Shown: piece after piece, positions 1 through 10,176 of the stretch
Layout of the letters: each line of letters starts with the position of its first letter
Position numbering within the stretch: position 1 is the first letter of the stretch
NCBI RefSeq assembly: GCF_004359215.1
Contig: NC_090622.1
Location: 635,829-699,828 of the forward strand
Reading direction: 5' to 3'
Source of the DNA: Bremia lactucae
Lineage: Eukaryota > Oomycota > Peronosporomycetes > Peronosporales > Peronosporaceae
Length of the DNA stretch: 64,000 nucleotides
The notes under the pieces: generated by a model
What the model was told of the DNA's origin: nothing
The model's input: the letters and a program-made list of their open reading frames with translations, nothing else
The model's database searches: none
Position numbers and translations under genes: made by a program

Positions 1-1262
1 CTCGGAGCGAGGCTCTCAACAGGACTGTTGAGATGCTCTCTGTCCGGCCGCATCAGCCGAGGCCCATTCGGATGGACCCGCCCAAGTTCGATGGAACTGC
101 GGCGCACACGATTGTCCCTGGCTACTAGCCGTGGAGTAATGCGGTGTCGCCCAGCTCATCGATGACGACAGCCGAATGGTGCGTACGCCATGTCGCATCT
201 GCGCGGTAAGGCCTTAGAGTGGGCTTACTCGGCGCTTATAACGGACAGAAAGGCGTTCCCTACATGGACGATCTTTAAAGAAAAGATTCGCGCCATGTAC
301 CAGCCACCGAACAACGAAGTGTTGCTTCAGGCGCGCTTCTTTGAAGCGCCACAGGCGAAGCGATCTCTCTGCAAGAGTATGTGCAAGAGATGCGCTCGCT
401 GTCGGCGTTCATAACCGTAGGTCGGATTCCGGAGCACATTAAGGTGCCCACGTTTATGAACGGATTACAACATGGCTCATCGAGACAGGCCTTTTTCAGA
501 AACTTGCCGTCGACGATGGAAGAGGCAATCCAAATTGCCTTGGTTGAAGATGAATACTTCAACAGTGCCTCGGCTACAGCTTGGTAGAAGTCGTCGGCCG
601 AGAGGGCAGATTCCACTACCATGGAGTTGGTCAATGCAGACGTTGTCTGTTATAAATGCGGCAAGCGCGGCCATATGATGGCTCGCTGCTATGCCAGGGT
701 CCCTGCTGGGGCAAAGATGCCCAGCAAGAGGACTCCCTTCCCAAAGGGCGATGGCAAGAACCAACGTGCGAGACGCATGAGTTCTGCTTCAACCACTGAG
801 GGAGCGGAAAATGGAGGAGCGCAGAAGGGGCGGGATGCCCCACTAACGCGGACTCTGAAGCTACTCTAAGTTCAGAGTTGTGGAACAAATGGGTAGCATA
901 GTCCCTGAGGTCTCGAAATCTCTGACCGCAACCCTGCTGGTCTGTAGCGCTCATTTAAGAGGCTATGACCAGGTGATGACCCTCCTAGTGGATCCGGGTG
1001 CATCACAAAATTATGTGAAACTCGCGGCTCTAAGAAAGAGTCCGGCGATGTTTGAGTCGCTTTGCCAGGATTGCAAGCGAGAAGAGGCGGCCGTTCGTTT
1101 AGCAAACGGAGCGCTCGTTAAGTCTGAGGGAGTTCAGGTAGACCTCGCCTTCAGCTTTAGTGACTTCTCTTGTAAAGAGAAGCTCACAGTGCTAGGTATG
1201 GAGAGTCCGAATGACGTCATCCTAGGCATCACATGGTTGGCAAAATACCATTTATGGATAGA
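1..1262 (+). pseudogene. Gypsy-1 gag and protease, 5' half of a split copy
   Basis: This is the left part of a Ty3/Gypsy retrotransposon. The capsid-like region is read in shifting frames up to about 600 (e.g. MSHLRGKALEWAY at 190), followed by a CCHC zinc knuckle at about 650-692 (CYKCGKRGHMMARC). The aspartic protease starts near 985 with VDPGAS where the family copies have DSGAS, so the active-site triad is altered at its Ser. Several stops and frameshifts break gag. The copy stops at 1,262 inside the protease/linker and resumes at 9,259, where the same coding sequence continues; other copies at 13.1-13.4 kb and 40.3-40.7 kb (reverse) show the uninterrupted order. The element's 5' LTR lies outside the window. 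Confidence 0.85.
1254..1262. repeat. Left copy of 9-bp target-site duplication
   Basis: ATGGATAGA here and again at 9,250-9,258. The uninterrupted Gypsy-1 sequence (reverse strand near 40,376) has this string once, so the two copies most simply flank one insertion event. Confidence 0.65.
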
Positions 1263-1368
1263 GTTCAAGATATCTGTAATATTTTGTTAATACGGTGTTT
1301 TCTTCTCTATACCTATGTCAAAATGATTCGTTATGACTCTAAATGGCTAAAGCGGAGGAAAACAAAAC

Positions 1369-2796
1369 CTACTCGCTAAGGAAGACCTTGATAGGCCTGA
1401 TAAAACTAATGGTACGAAACCAACGGTTTTCTCCCAAGCCTGTGTTAGCTCCATTCTCAGAAATGATGACTGCACCGAGCTGATTGATTTGCATTGCAAA
1501 ACAATGGCCACGCATATTTTTCTTATATGCACCAACGATGTAAACACCTGATCCAAGGACGATGTTAGGCAGAGGAAGTACCCGTCGCGCTATGGCCAAA
1601 TAGCCCACCTCATCCCTGTCGAAAAGATATTGACGAAGTTGGGGCAGATGAATGCTCCACCCAGACCTGGGGACGGCATAACAGCAGTATCAAACTATCT
1701 GTTCAACATGCTTGAAGCCGCTGGACATATCAATGCCGGAAAGATTGGCTTGGTCAACATACTCCCGCTAGATTTCTGGGAGATGGCGGCTGGCTTCATC
1801 GAGACCCAGCAACTCATATGCCATTTAAAATAGCATGCGCAACGCAAGAAATATCCTCATTAGCTGCCATGGCGAGCAGGGAGCGACAATCCTGGGCCAC
1901 AAATGCTTGATACGTCGTCTTACGATCTGGATGTTGGGTCAGGAATCGATCCACGGTGTCGATAGAGGCTTGGTTGCCATCATCAATGAGCGGCTGGCAG
2001 GGGACCCAAGACGTCTCAGCAGTGTCCGACCAGCGAACATGGTACTCATAGGAGTCGGCAGATCACCGGCGGTCGTCGATAGCGTCAAATTCGAAGACTT
2101 CGACGATGGCTGAGGATCGACGCGCTCGCTTGGGAGGCTGGGCTGGGACAAGAGGTGCAGCGATTCTCCTCTGAAGGTGATAACGCAGAGTAGACGCATT
2201 AACGTCCACTGGCATCGCGGGCGTTACCTGCAGCGTCTGCAATCCCACGGCTGGAAGGGAGGGCTGCACAAATGGAGTACTAGACGCAACTCCGTCCGTA
2301 CCAGCGGTCACGCTACCCTCACAAGCGGTCTCGTGTCGAAGATTCGCAACCGCGACACCTTGATCGAGAGTCAGGCTTGGGCCGCCCGTCACCCTTTCAG
2401 GCTCTGGCGACGACCCTTTAGTCTTATCCGACTCCGATCCAGACGTCTTGGTGTCGGAATTCCGGGATGGAGACCCCTTGGAGGCGGTCGCGATCGGGAG
2501 GTTCTTAGCGACTGCGTGGTCCATCTTGGCGATCGATGGTTTTGGGAATTGGGCTTGAGCTGGGCAGGAAAATTGAGAAGTGAGGACTGAAATCTGAAGG
2601 CCATGTAACCTTCAGAGCTGATATCCTGCAAACGGAGATAATCCGGGAAACGATGTATAAATTCTCGCAAGAGCGGGAAGGTCAGGTCTGCAGAAAGTTC
2701 CTTAGCCGTTGCGAGCCACTATACAAAGTTGCTGGGGCCTGCCAGCGGGAGACCTACCCCTGGACAAATTTTGCGATTGACACCCAATTGATGCAT
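1369..2796 (-). pseudogene. Broken ORF with chromodomain and a possible cysteine-protease-like C-terminus
   Basis: Reading the minus strand from ATG at 2,796, an ORF of about 475 codons can be followed with at least three in-frame stops (near 2,722, 2,063, 1,830) and at least two frameshifts (near 2,530 and about 1,800). The N-terminal part has the look of a folded domain (TFPLLREFIHRFPDYLRLQD). A Ser/Pro/Thr-rich linker follows, then a basic PPKRARR. Around 2,045-1,950 a chromodomain is visible: YEYHVRWSDTAETSWVPCQP matches the pattern Y-x-V-x-W-(8)-W-x-P. After it come a Cys in EDISCVAHAI and a His in MRGHCFAMQ, an order seen in papain-fold or OTU-type proteases, but I cannot assign a family. 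It could be a third ORF of the LINE or an independent repeat gene. Confidence 0.55.
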
Positions 2797-2817
2797 CTCC
2801 GTAATCATATGTCAGGT

Positions 2818-2876
2818 TCGGGCCGCCCGTCACCCTTACGGTCCCTGGCGACGACCTCTAGTCTTGACCGACACGG
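2818..2876. repeat. Diverged copy of 2,378-2,436
   Basis: The string GGGCCGCCCGTCACCCTT followed by a related stretch containing TGGCGACGACC and AGTCTT-type words occurs at both 2,380-2,432 (inside the chromodomain ORF linker) and 2,820-2,872. The copies are about 85 percent alike by eye. It is a local duplication of ORF sequence placed just upstream of that ORF. Confidence 0.6.
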
Positions 2877-2904
2877 AAAAAATCATTTTTGGCAATTCTG
2901 TCGG

Positions 2905-3112
2905 CCCCGGGATTCGAACCGTGACGTGACACTTGGCAAACCAGATCCACCTCTCTCATGGCCTGAAATTCCATTTGTTGAACTTCCAATGCAACTACCT
3001 CCTAGCAAACAATATGGACTGGATGCATAATTATAAATTGAGTAAGGCGATCCATCGGAAAGCCGGTGACCTTCCGATTTAAATTTGAGTAGTATACCAC
3101 TGAACCACCGGA
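2905..3112 (-). repeat. tRNA-like SINE candidate
   Basis: On the minus strand a perfect A-box-like TGGTTCAGTGG lies at 3,107-3,097, preceded by TCCGG as in tRNA-Gly-type 5' ends. A perfect B box GGTTCGAATCC lies at 2,920-2,910. The 177-bp distance is far above the 30-60 bp of a real tRNA and no cloverleaf with paired T stem can be drawn (only three of five pairs), so this is not a functional tRNA. It could be a SINE head with an insertion or two tRNA-derived pieces. Confidence 0.4.
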
Positions 3113-5082
3113 GTGGTTCCTTGACCTTAGATAAACTTTGTATATAAACCAAGCTGAAAAGTAAGAGTTTCAATCCAATGGCGCGCAAGGATCCTTCATG
3201 TTTGATAACCGCCAGAGGCATCATAGGCAGAAAAAGAGTACCTCTGAAACTTAATTATAATCCACCGCACAAAATGCCTTGAAAAATTGAAAGTATGGTT
3301 ACAGCATCTCACCGGAAGCGTGGAGTGATGCCGTAAAGAAGCCGTATCAGTTGAGTCCACCACATTGAGAGCTGGCTTGAATTCGAAAATTATGACGGGT
3401 AGGTTACAAGGAGCGCACTGAGAACAATGCCGGGTTGGCTTGCATAAAGGCAGCCAAAGAGCGTGAGCGCCTAAGCTGGCTCAACACAGTCCGTAGCGAT
3501 GCTCGTTGCGTCTGTCCGTACAGCCGACGTAGACAAGCTCATAAGTGGGCGCTAAATGTAGTGTAGAGGACACGTAAAGCTGGCCCAAGAGGTATGGGCG
3601 CACGCTGGCGAAACAAGCCGTCATTGCGCACAGTCCACAGCAGATGAAGGGTGGCACAACGCGTGACCTGCCATAAGTCGCGGATAACAATTTCTTGCTC
3701 CTGCCAAGCCAGCGTAAGACAAGGCGGTCGCCCAAGGGCAATATCGAGACACGATGGCATGGCAGTCAAAAAATCGACCAGTCGCGAAATTGGATCGACC
3801 ACAGGTTAACCGGCAGCGCACACTAAAAAAATAAGTGCCGCTCTGATTCCACTGCATGGCATCCACTCCGGACGCAATAGATGATGTTGGGATGCGCATC
3901 TCGAAGAAACGTGAAATGAACGCACCGGCAAAAGCCGAAAGGCAACTCGACACTGCAAGTCCGAATAGATTGGAAGGGGGAGCCACCGAAGTCGTTTGCA
4001 CTGATGTACGAACACCGTGATGTCAATTGCAGTGATTCGCGCATCGTGAAACTGGATTGGGTGGGGCTTCGTGGCAAGCGCTGCCGTCCACACCAGCATG
4101 AGCAACTGAGGACGGGGTATATAGGGCACGACGTGAACTCGGTCACCAACTCGCACACCAACGTACGGTGTGGCAGGACACGTCCACGCCGCACCTGGAG
4201 GTGGTAACGGCGTCTGACTACAGAGACCACGTAGCCGCTCATATATTTGTGTGGCTTCATGGTGCAACCGTCGAAGCCACTGAAATTGCTGGTACGCGGG
4301 AATTGACATGAGCCGGTAGTCGATATTGCCGCGAGCAAACGATTCAGAATCCGGCCACGCACCGTCAGAATCTAGAAAGTCAGCAAGACACCGAAGTTTA
4401 AAGTCGTCGCGGCATGTTGACGGTAACTTCGTTGAGGTTCAGCAACCATGCACAGACTGCGTCGCTGTGGCGCGAAGCTGTCGGAGCGGGACGCCAGGAG
4501 GAAGTGGAATTCAGGCTCGGCATGAAACCATATCGGTTGATGTAGCACATACCCACGGCGAGCCGTATGGAAAAGGTCCTTCCACGTAACTTCCCACTTG
4601 ATCAAATACCACAAACGCCAGACATGTCGCCACCAGTGAGATAACACATTTCACGGAAGCAAAGCTCCGTGACGAATAGGGCTGATAGTGAGGAAGCCGA
4701 AAGTTTTCCAGGGACCTCACATGGGCAAGGCCAGCGAAATAAGTCTAGTTCCCGGCGTGGTCCAGTCACGCTGGGTAGATGCTGACGCAGCGATACATTG
4801 GAGGAACACGTTGAGTTTTTGGCATTTGATAGCCGCTTCGATGCTAGGGATACCTAAACCCCCAATTTAGCGGGTCTGGTACAGAAACTCCTTAGGGATC
4901 AACTGAATGTGCTTAGCGTTCCGTTCGTAGTGCCGCGCAAGCACAAAGCGATTAAGTGTGGACTGCCACTGCTGAACTACGTGCCGCGGGATTAGTACAT
5001 GTACGGCATAGTACCAAAGTCGGGAAAGCACCATTGTCATCGAAATAAGCAACCGGCCTTGAAAAGTTCGTGCTCTCCGAAA

Positions 5083-6225
5083 TCAGTGCAAAAAGCCTTC
5101 GTAGAAACGCCGGTCCATGAACTCGACAATGGCGTCGTCAACTGGATCCTGACCAAAGAGAATACCCAAGAACTTAACCGTCTCACCCCGTTGTAGCACC
5201 TTGGCAACAGGAAAACAAGGCGAGGTGCTACGTCGGTTCAGGGGCATAATCACGCTCTTGGCAAGGTTGAGCCTGGCTCCGGAGCCGTCACAGTATAGTT
5301 GAACTAGCTTAAGCTGCGCTTGAATACCTGAGAGCGGGCTGGATAGCAACGTGGAATCGTCCGCAAAGAAGACACTGGTGACAGTGTGGTCGTTGCAAAG
5401 ACATACACCATGCTCCTCATGCTGCCGGAGCAGGTTACCAAGGGTTTCCATCACCATGACAAATAATAGTGCCGATAGCGGATCGCCTTGTTTGACCCCT
5501 CGGGTGGGAAAGAAAGGAGGTTGAACGTGGCCATTGAGAAGGAGGTGAGCCTGGGGACCAGTGTAGAGAAGTCTCACCCAGTTGATAAAGTCACCTCCAC
5601 AACCCATGCGATTGAGCACTTTAAACATGTAGCTCCACTCGACACGATCATACGCTTTCTCAAAGTCGAGAAACATGGCGTAAGCGTCCTCATCGAGTTC
5701 GGTCACCAGATCTTGTAGATCAGCGAGAAACCTCACGTGGTGATGTATAGTCCGACGCTTGACAAACGCCTTCTGGTCATCATGAATAAGATGTGGAAAA
5801 AAAGTCTGCAGGCGGTACGTCAGCACCTTGGACAACGCCTTGAAATCTACACCAATCAGCGAGATTGGTCTGAAGTTGCCGGGGTCATTCCGCGGACCCT
5901 TTTTGTGTACCATGCACACAGCTGACTTGCGTTGAGAGGGAAGAAGCTCACCACGTGCCAGCTGGTGGTTGAACACAATGCGCAGGCATTCACCAAATGT
6001 ATCTGGCGCAATTTGATAAAAACCAGCAGTGAGGCCATCCATGCCTGGGGCAGAATTTGCTCTCATGTGTTTAAGTGCTTCAGCAAAGTCAGCACCAGCA
6101 ATGGGAGCATTGAGATTATCTTGGTCAGCACCTGCGAGACGTTTATCGATCGTAAACAGCAGCTGCTCTCGGCTAACGCGGTCTGTGGGTGGTAGTGGTC
6201 CGGCAAGACTAGCAGCATCACCCAT
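5083..6225 (-). CDS. LINE reverse transcriptase core, intact stretch
   Basis: This 380-codon open segment of the ORF2 above carries the complete RT palm. Visible motifs are NSAPGMDGLTAGFY (motif 0/1 region), GNFRPISLIGVDFK, motif A AMFLDFEKAYDRV, motif B GVKQGDPLSALLF and the catalytic FADDSTLL. The metal-binding aspartates are all present, so the palm itself is not visibly inactivated, unlike the flanking parts of ORF2. The methionine at 6,225 is not a real start; it lies inside the longer ORF2. Confidence 0.9.
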   Translation of the reverse strand: MGDAASLAGPLPPTDRVSREQLLFTIDKRLAGADQDNLNAPIAGADFAEALKHMRANSAPGMDGLTAGFYQIAPDTFGECLRIVFNHQLARGELLPSQRKSAVCMVHKKGPRNDPGNFRPISLIGVDFKALSKVLTYRLQTFFPHLIHDDQKAFVKRRTIHHHVRFLADLQDLVTELDEDAYAMFLDFEKAYDRVEWSYMFKVLNRMGCGGDFINWVRLLYTGPQAHLLLNGHVQPPFFPTRGVKQGDPLSALLFVMVMETLGNLLRQHEEHGVCLCNDHTVTSVFFADDSTLLSSPLSGIQAQLKLVQLYCDGSGARLNLAKSVIMPLNRRSTSPCFPVAKVLQRGETVKFLGILFGQDPVDDAIVEFMDRRFYEGFLH

Positions 6226-6782
6226 GATTGAGCCCCAATGGGCCCGAAATCTGGCTGAGATGTCCGCCGGGTTGCTAGAGGTGGAGCATCAGGAGTCCGC
6301 ACCTCCTCAATGCTTATCCGTCAAAGGGACAGATCAATCGGACGGAAGAAAAAACAAGAAGAAGTTTCGGAATTCTGAATGTGAAAGTCGAAATCCAGGT
6401 CTTGCTTATAGCAACTGGATCGGTGCGCACAGTCCCGGTATGCCTCTAATGCAGCATGAAACATTGATTGTGAAATGTCGTTTCGCTTGGAGCGGTAAAT
6501 GAAATCTGCTTCGTCTAGCGTCGCTCGCGCCGCAACCAGCGCACCTTCCTGTTGCCGCCGTAAATGCCGCTGCAGAGCCAATAGCTAGGCCGAATGGATT
6601 TCTTCCATTGAACCATACTTTGCCTGGATTGGATACTTTGCGAAGGTTGTTAAGCGCCTGCTGTGCTTCACCGCGGATGGCATCGACCACATCAGGGTAC
6701 TCTAGAAGATACAGAAAATCGCCAGTATCCGTATCCTTGGGGCTGAGCTAAGGACTTCAATGTTACAGTGTGTGCCAAATGA

Positions 6783-7503
6783 TCACCAGCGCCCTGTGGA
6801 TCGAAGTAAGTCGAATCCCGTATATAACGCGTTGCAAAAATCCGTTGACAATAGAGCGTAGTCCAGCCGGTTCAGTCGTGGCTGTGGACCGGTGTACAGG
6901 CGCTCCCGGGAGTGATGAATGCGCCAGGCGTCAACGACTCCCAACTGACCTAGCCAGTCCATACACGCGCTTCGGCCTGGACGAGCAACCAATCGTGGCT
7001 GTGCTGAGTCAAGGCTAGGATTGAGAGGCGTGTTCAAGTCACCGAGGACGATGTGCGTCGCGTTATCTTCAAAGCTGTTGACATGGAGATGATTGAAAAA
7101 GACAGCTTTGTCGTGATCGTCCACTGGTGAGTACACGTTATGGACGTACAATGGCGCACTATTGACCACTAGTCGAACGACGAGATAGCGACCCGGGACA
7201 GTCAGTTCACGAAGTTCTGCTGCCGTGTCGAGACCTGGAAAATCGGGTTGAATAAGAGTAAGGACGCCTCCAGACCGGTGCATCGTCCACGATGTGCTGA
7301 CGGCGCCTGGATCGCTGACAAATAATTTGTGCGATGATCGAGCGTGAAGGTGAAACTTGAAGGTGGATAGATGGTGGCTATCACGGAGCTTGGCCTCCTG
7401 GACGCAAGAAAGGCTATATTGGGAGAGCAAGTGCTCAATAAGCAGGTGTCAATTCTTCTTGATACCGTTCGTGTTGGCGGTAAGCAAAGTGACGTTCTGC
7501 CAC
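6783..7503 (-). pseudogene. LINE APE-type endonuclease domain
   Basis: The domain begins with LLTANTNGIKKN, then one TGA stop, then the catalytic-Glu motif CVQEAKL. Further motifs are LYVHNVYSPVDD, the Asp/Asn motif THIVLGDLNTPLN and LDYALLS near the end (the SDH-type terminal motif is followed by a frameshift). This is the family of apurinic-like nucleases that nick the target site in L1-like elements. The in-frame stop means the present copy cannot give one ORF2 protein. Confidence 0.85.
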
Positions 7504-7536
7504 GAGACTGCAGTCTCATCCATTCGTGAAGCCACC

Positions 7537-9251
7537 TTAGTGGCGTGTTGAAAGCGGCCCCGTCACTAGGACCGGCCGATTCTCTGATTTCTGAAGCTGA
7601 AGAACCTCCTTGTTCTCAGGGAAGAAGCGTCCGCAGTCACGAAGATATTTGAGGTCATCGAGCATTTCACCCTGCCATTGGACTTGTTTCCAGATCGTGG
7701 AGCAGTGTATGCCGATGGGTGAGCGAAGAAGAGCCAGTAGCATGTTGGGTGGAGCAGGCGGGGGTTGTGCGCCGGTATCTAGGGAACCGACCAACCTGTC
7801 AATCGTTGGAGCCAGTAGTCGTTCATAAAGATCTGAGGCGCGGTGCACATCAACATCAGCTCAAAAAGAGATAGTGCTCTAGTTGCGCGTACGATAGTAA
7901 CTAGAATAGGGTTCGCATGTCACTCTTTAGTGCACTGGAGCACACCATCGCGTCTCTTGGGCACCTTGGTGCCGAAGAACTTTGCCCATTTACGAGCGAA
8001 CGTGGTGGAGTCGGTAGGAGCACCCGCACTCAAAATACGATTGGACAGGTGGAGCTGTGCCAGTTCGGTGACGCTGGGGCTGAGCTCACGCATCTCTCGC
8101 AGAAGTGCAGTGTTGAACGCCAACGTAGCTCTGACGGAGCTCGTATAAGTCAGCGAATCAGGATTATTGGACGTATGGAGCGACTTCTGAATGCCGCGCA
8201 CCATGGCGTCCGCAGCAGCCAGCCGATCGGGAAGGATTTGAAGAGTAGCCGTCTCTTCGGCAGCAATCATCTCGCTGATGATCTCCTGGATTGGAGTAGG
8301 CTCCTTGGTTTTAACCACCTTGGTCTGGTTTCTGGTAAAAAAGTGACTAGCTTCCTTTGATGCAGTCAGGTCGCGAGGCGAGCGAACCTTTCGCGGTACG
8401 ATCTGGTACCGTGGTATTTCCACTTCGTCGACCGTCGCTGGGCAGCAATCAAACTCGACTTCAACACTGCTTAGAATGTCAAAATAGTTGTTTGTTGTGA
8501 CACCAGCAAGAGGCTGTGGACGAGACTTCATCAACATGTTGGCAAAGTCCTCATCCGCTCGAGAACGTTTGCCCTTGCGTTTGCCTCCGGTCACAAGAAC
8601 CAATGCCGACTCAGTAGACGGGACGGGTTGTGGCGATGGGGGAAGCAGAAGGAGCTGAGAGGATTTCAAACTGCTTGGTGGCGACATTACCTGTTATCCT
8701 GCAGTTTCGAGGGATAATTCACTGGGCGTTATATTCTTCAACGGTGTCACGACGGATCACCGTTGAGCGCTGAAGCAAGGCACGAAGCGTAGGCGTGCGC
8801 AAGTGCTCGCGATCAGTCGACCGTGCGTCATCAGCAGTAGGGGGATGCGCAGCCCTTACATGGGTGGGTGGTATGCCTTGGCGAAAAAAAGTGTCAGACA
8901 GCCCATTCTCGTCAGGATCCTGTAGAGCATCTGGCTCGTTCATAGACGGTGCACGCAGCTGCACGACCATACCATCGCTGGATTCCGAAGACAACTCAGC
9001 GAATCCGTGTTCACAGGAACTCATGGGCTGTACGTTCGAGGATCCTTCCAAAGATCCATCGACGTTCGCAAGCACCGGAGATAAAAATTTGGACCAGATG
9101 CAACCACAGCTTCCACTACTGGCGTGGCAGACGTAAGGTCGTCGATACTGGAATCCATATGAGCAAATCGGAGCTGAGCGCAAAAGGGAAGGGGTTCTTC
9201 GGTTTTGCTTGGGTTGCTTGTGCTTGACAAGGCAAAATGAGAAGTAACCAT
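7537..9251 (-). pseudogene. LINE ORF1 (gag-like)
   Basis: The region upstream of the endonuclease reads as a broken ORF1 in three blocks: 9,251-8,719 (acidic, PTADDARSTDREH), 8,687-7,920 (255 codons, basic KRKGKRSRADEDF near its start, and a long helical stretch around ADAMVRGIQKSLH) and 7,848-7,537 (LYERLLAPTIDRL to RPVLVTGPL). The start at 9,251 coincides with the target-site duplication (the ATG is formed by it), so the true start may be a later ATG. By position it should be the RNA-binding ORF1 of the LINE; I see no zinc knuckle. The 8,687-7,920 block alone could still be translated. Confidence 0.65.
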
Positions 9252-9258
9252 GGATAGA
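9250..9258. repeat. Right copy of 9-bp target-site duplication
   Basis: ATGGATAGA, identical to 1,254-1,262; Gypsy-1 coding sequence resumes directly after it. Confidence 0.65.
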
Positions 9259-10175
9259 ATAGCGTATACGCACAGTTGAGAACTCTAAGAAAGACACCGG
9301 AAAGGATGCGCTCCTGCGAGAGGCGTATGCAACTAATGTCGTGTCGAACATATTTGAGGATGCGTTGACGGAATGTTAAACGTCACCAATTCCTACCCAG
9401 CTCGTGGAGACTGGCGTAGTAAATAGGACGATGACAAGAAGTCATGTGTCCCATAGTCCTGCTCAGAGCCGAGAGCCTGTGGCAGTAGACAGCGAGCTGA
9501 CAGGAAGTCAAGCGTCGCATGAACCGGCACAGTGCCAAGAGCCTGGTGCCGTTGGAAGGGGTGCGTTAGCCAGGAGTGCAACAGCACCCCCTTCCCAGAA
9601 AAAGGTCGTGGTAACTCGAAGAACGAGTTGTTTACAGATTAGGACGATCAAAGGCACGTCTAAACGAGTGACCTTTGGATCAGTCTCTAATAAAGAGGGC
9701 GGGCCTTCGAACGAGGTGTTCAAGGCCGTCAAAGACGAAATTGCGGAGGCATCTCCAATTAAGGTGCTCCGGCAAGCTTTAAATCACTCGAGGAGATAGT
9801 AAATCTCCCGGAGATGTCGTGGGATCTGTTCCTTGCCAAATTAAAGGAAGGAAAGATCCACGAAATAGCCGCACTAGTTCCAAAAGAGATTTCGGTGGAC
9901 TATTGCTCGTCGTCCACAATGGACGAGAGCGTCCTAGAAACGGACAAAAAGAAGCGGTACGCTGCTCAAGGCTGGGATGCCTTGAGAGACAGTCCGTTCT
10001 TTGAGGTTCCGTGGAAACATCGCGATGTGTTCCCAGAAGAAGTGCCGAGCCGCCTACCAGCAGATAGGGGCATCGGGCACGAGATAGACCTCGAACCTGG
10101 CACCAAGTATTGTGTGACCAGGCAATGGCCGTTGCCGAAAGAACAAGTCGATTATATCGATGAGTTCTTCGACAA
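9259..10175 (+). pseudogene. Gypsy-1 pol N-terminal part, right half of split copy
   Basis: This continues the Gypsy-1 copy that begins at 1. It covers the protease-RT linker (9,404-9,799, with short repeats built on 'SHxSHxPAQxxEPxAVxxxELT') and the start of reverse transcriptase (9,814-10,174), recognisable by MSWDLFLAKLKEG, MDESVLETDKKKRYAAQ and the RT entry DRGIGHEIDLEPGTKYCVTR. A frameshift or small deletion separates the two blocks near 9,790. It stops at the single N at 10,176, after YIDEFFD, where unrelated sequence starts. Confidence 0.85.
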
Positions 10176-10176
10176 N
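10176..10176. other. Single N, probable contig join
   Basis: Gypsy-1 RT on the plus strand ends in mid-codon at this N and a minus-strand gag of another family begins directly after it. It is most simply an assembly join, not a natural boundary. Confidence 0.7.

Larger units (their letters stand above)
3404..7503 (-). pseudogene. LINE ORF2 (endonuclease, reverse transcriptase, zinc finger)
   Basis: This ORF2 would nick target DNA and copy the element RNA. In order on the minus strand: an APE-type endonuclease (7,503-6,783), a linker with frameshifts (6,690-6,230), an RT core open for 380 codons (6,225-5,083), the RT thumb and connection region (5,052-4,370, several frames) and a C-terminal region to 3,404. 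That last part holds a zf-RVT-like C-x4-C...H-LFF-x-C cluster near 3,880-3,815, then WQVTRCATLHLLWTVRND, typical of LINE ORF2 ends. Breaks include a TGA just after the endonuclease N-terminal motif TANTNGIKKN and frameshifts at the zinc finger. Size fits an L1-like clade ORF2 (about 1,350 codons). Confidence 0.85.
1263..9249 (-). mobile_element. LINE-containing insertion in Gypsy-1
   Basis: The block between the two ATGGATAGA repeats interrupts Gypsy-1. Its bulk is a non-LTR retrotransposon read on the minus strand: ORF1 at 9,251-7,537, then endonuclease, reverse transcriptase and C-terminal zinc-finger region down to 3,404. Beyond that lie a tRNA-like SINE candidate (about 3,112-2,905) and a broken chromodomain ORF (2,796-1,369). 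Whether these belong to the LINE, or came in separately, is not settled by the sequence; no poly-A tract is obvious at the 1,263 end. The 9-bp duplication fits a LINE-type target-primed insertion with its 5' end at 9,249. Confidence 0.7.

Noticed and set aside
2905..3112. Functional tRNA gene
   Set aside because: B box and A box match, but they are 177 bp apart, the T stem does not pair and no anticodon arm is placed between them.
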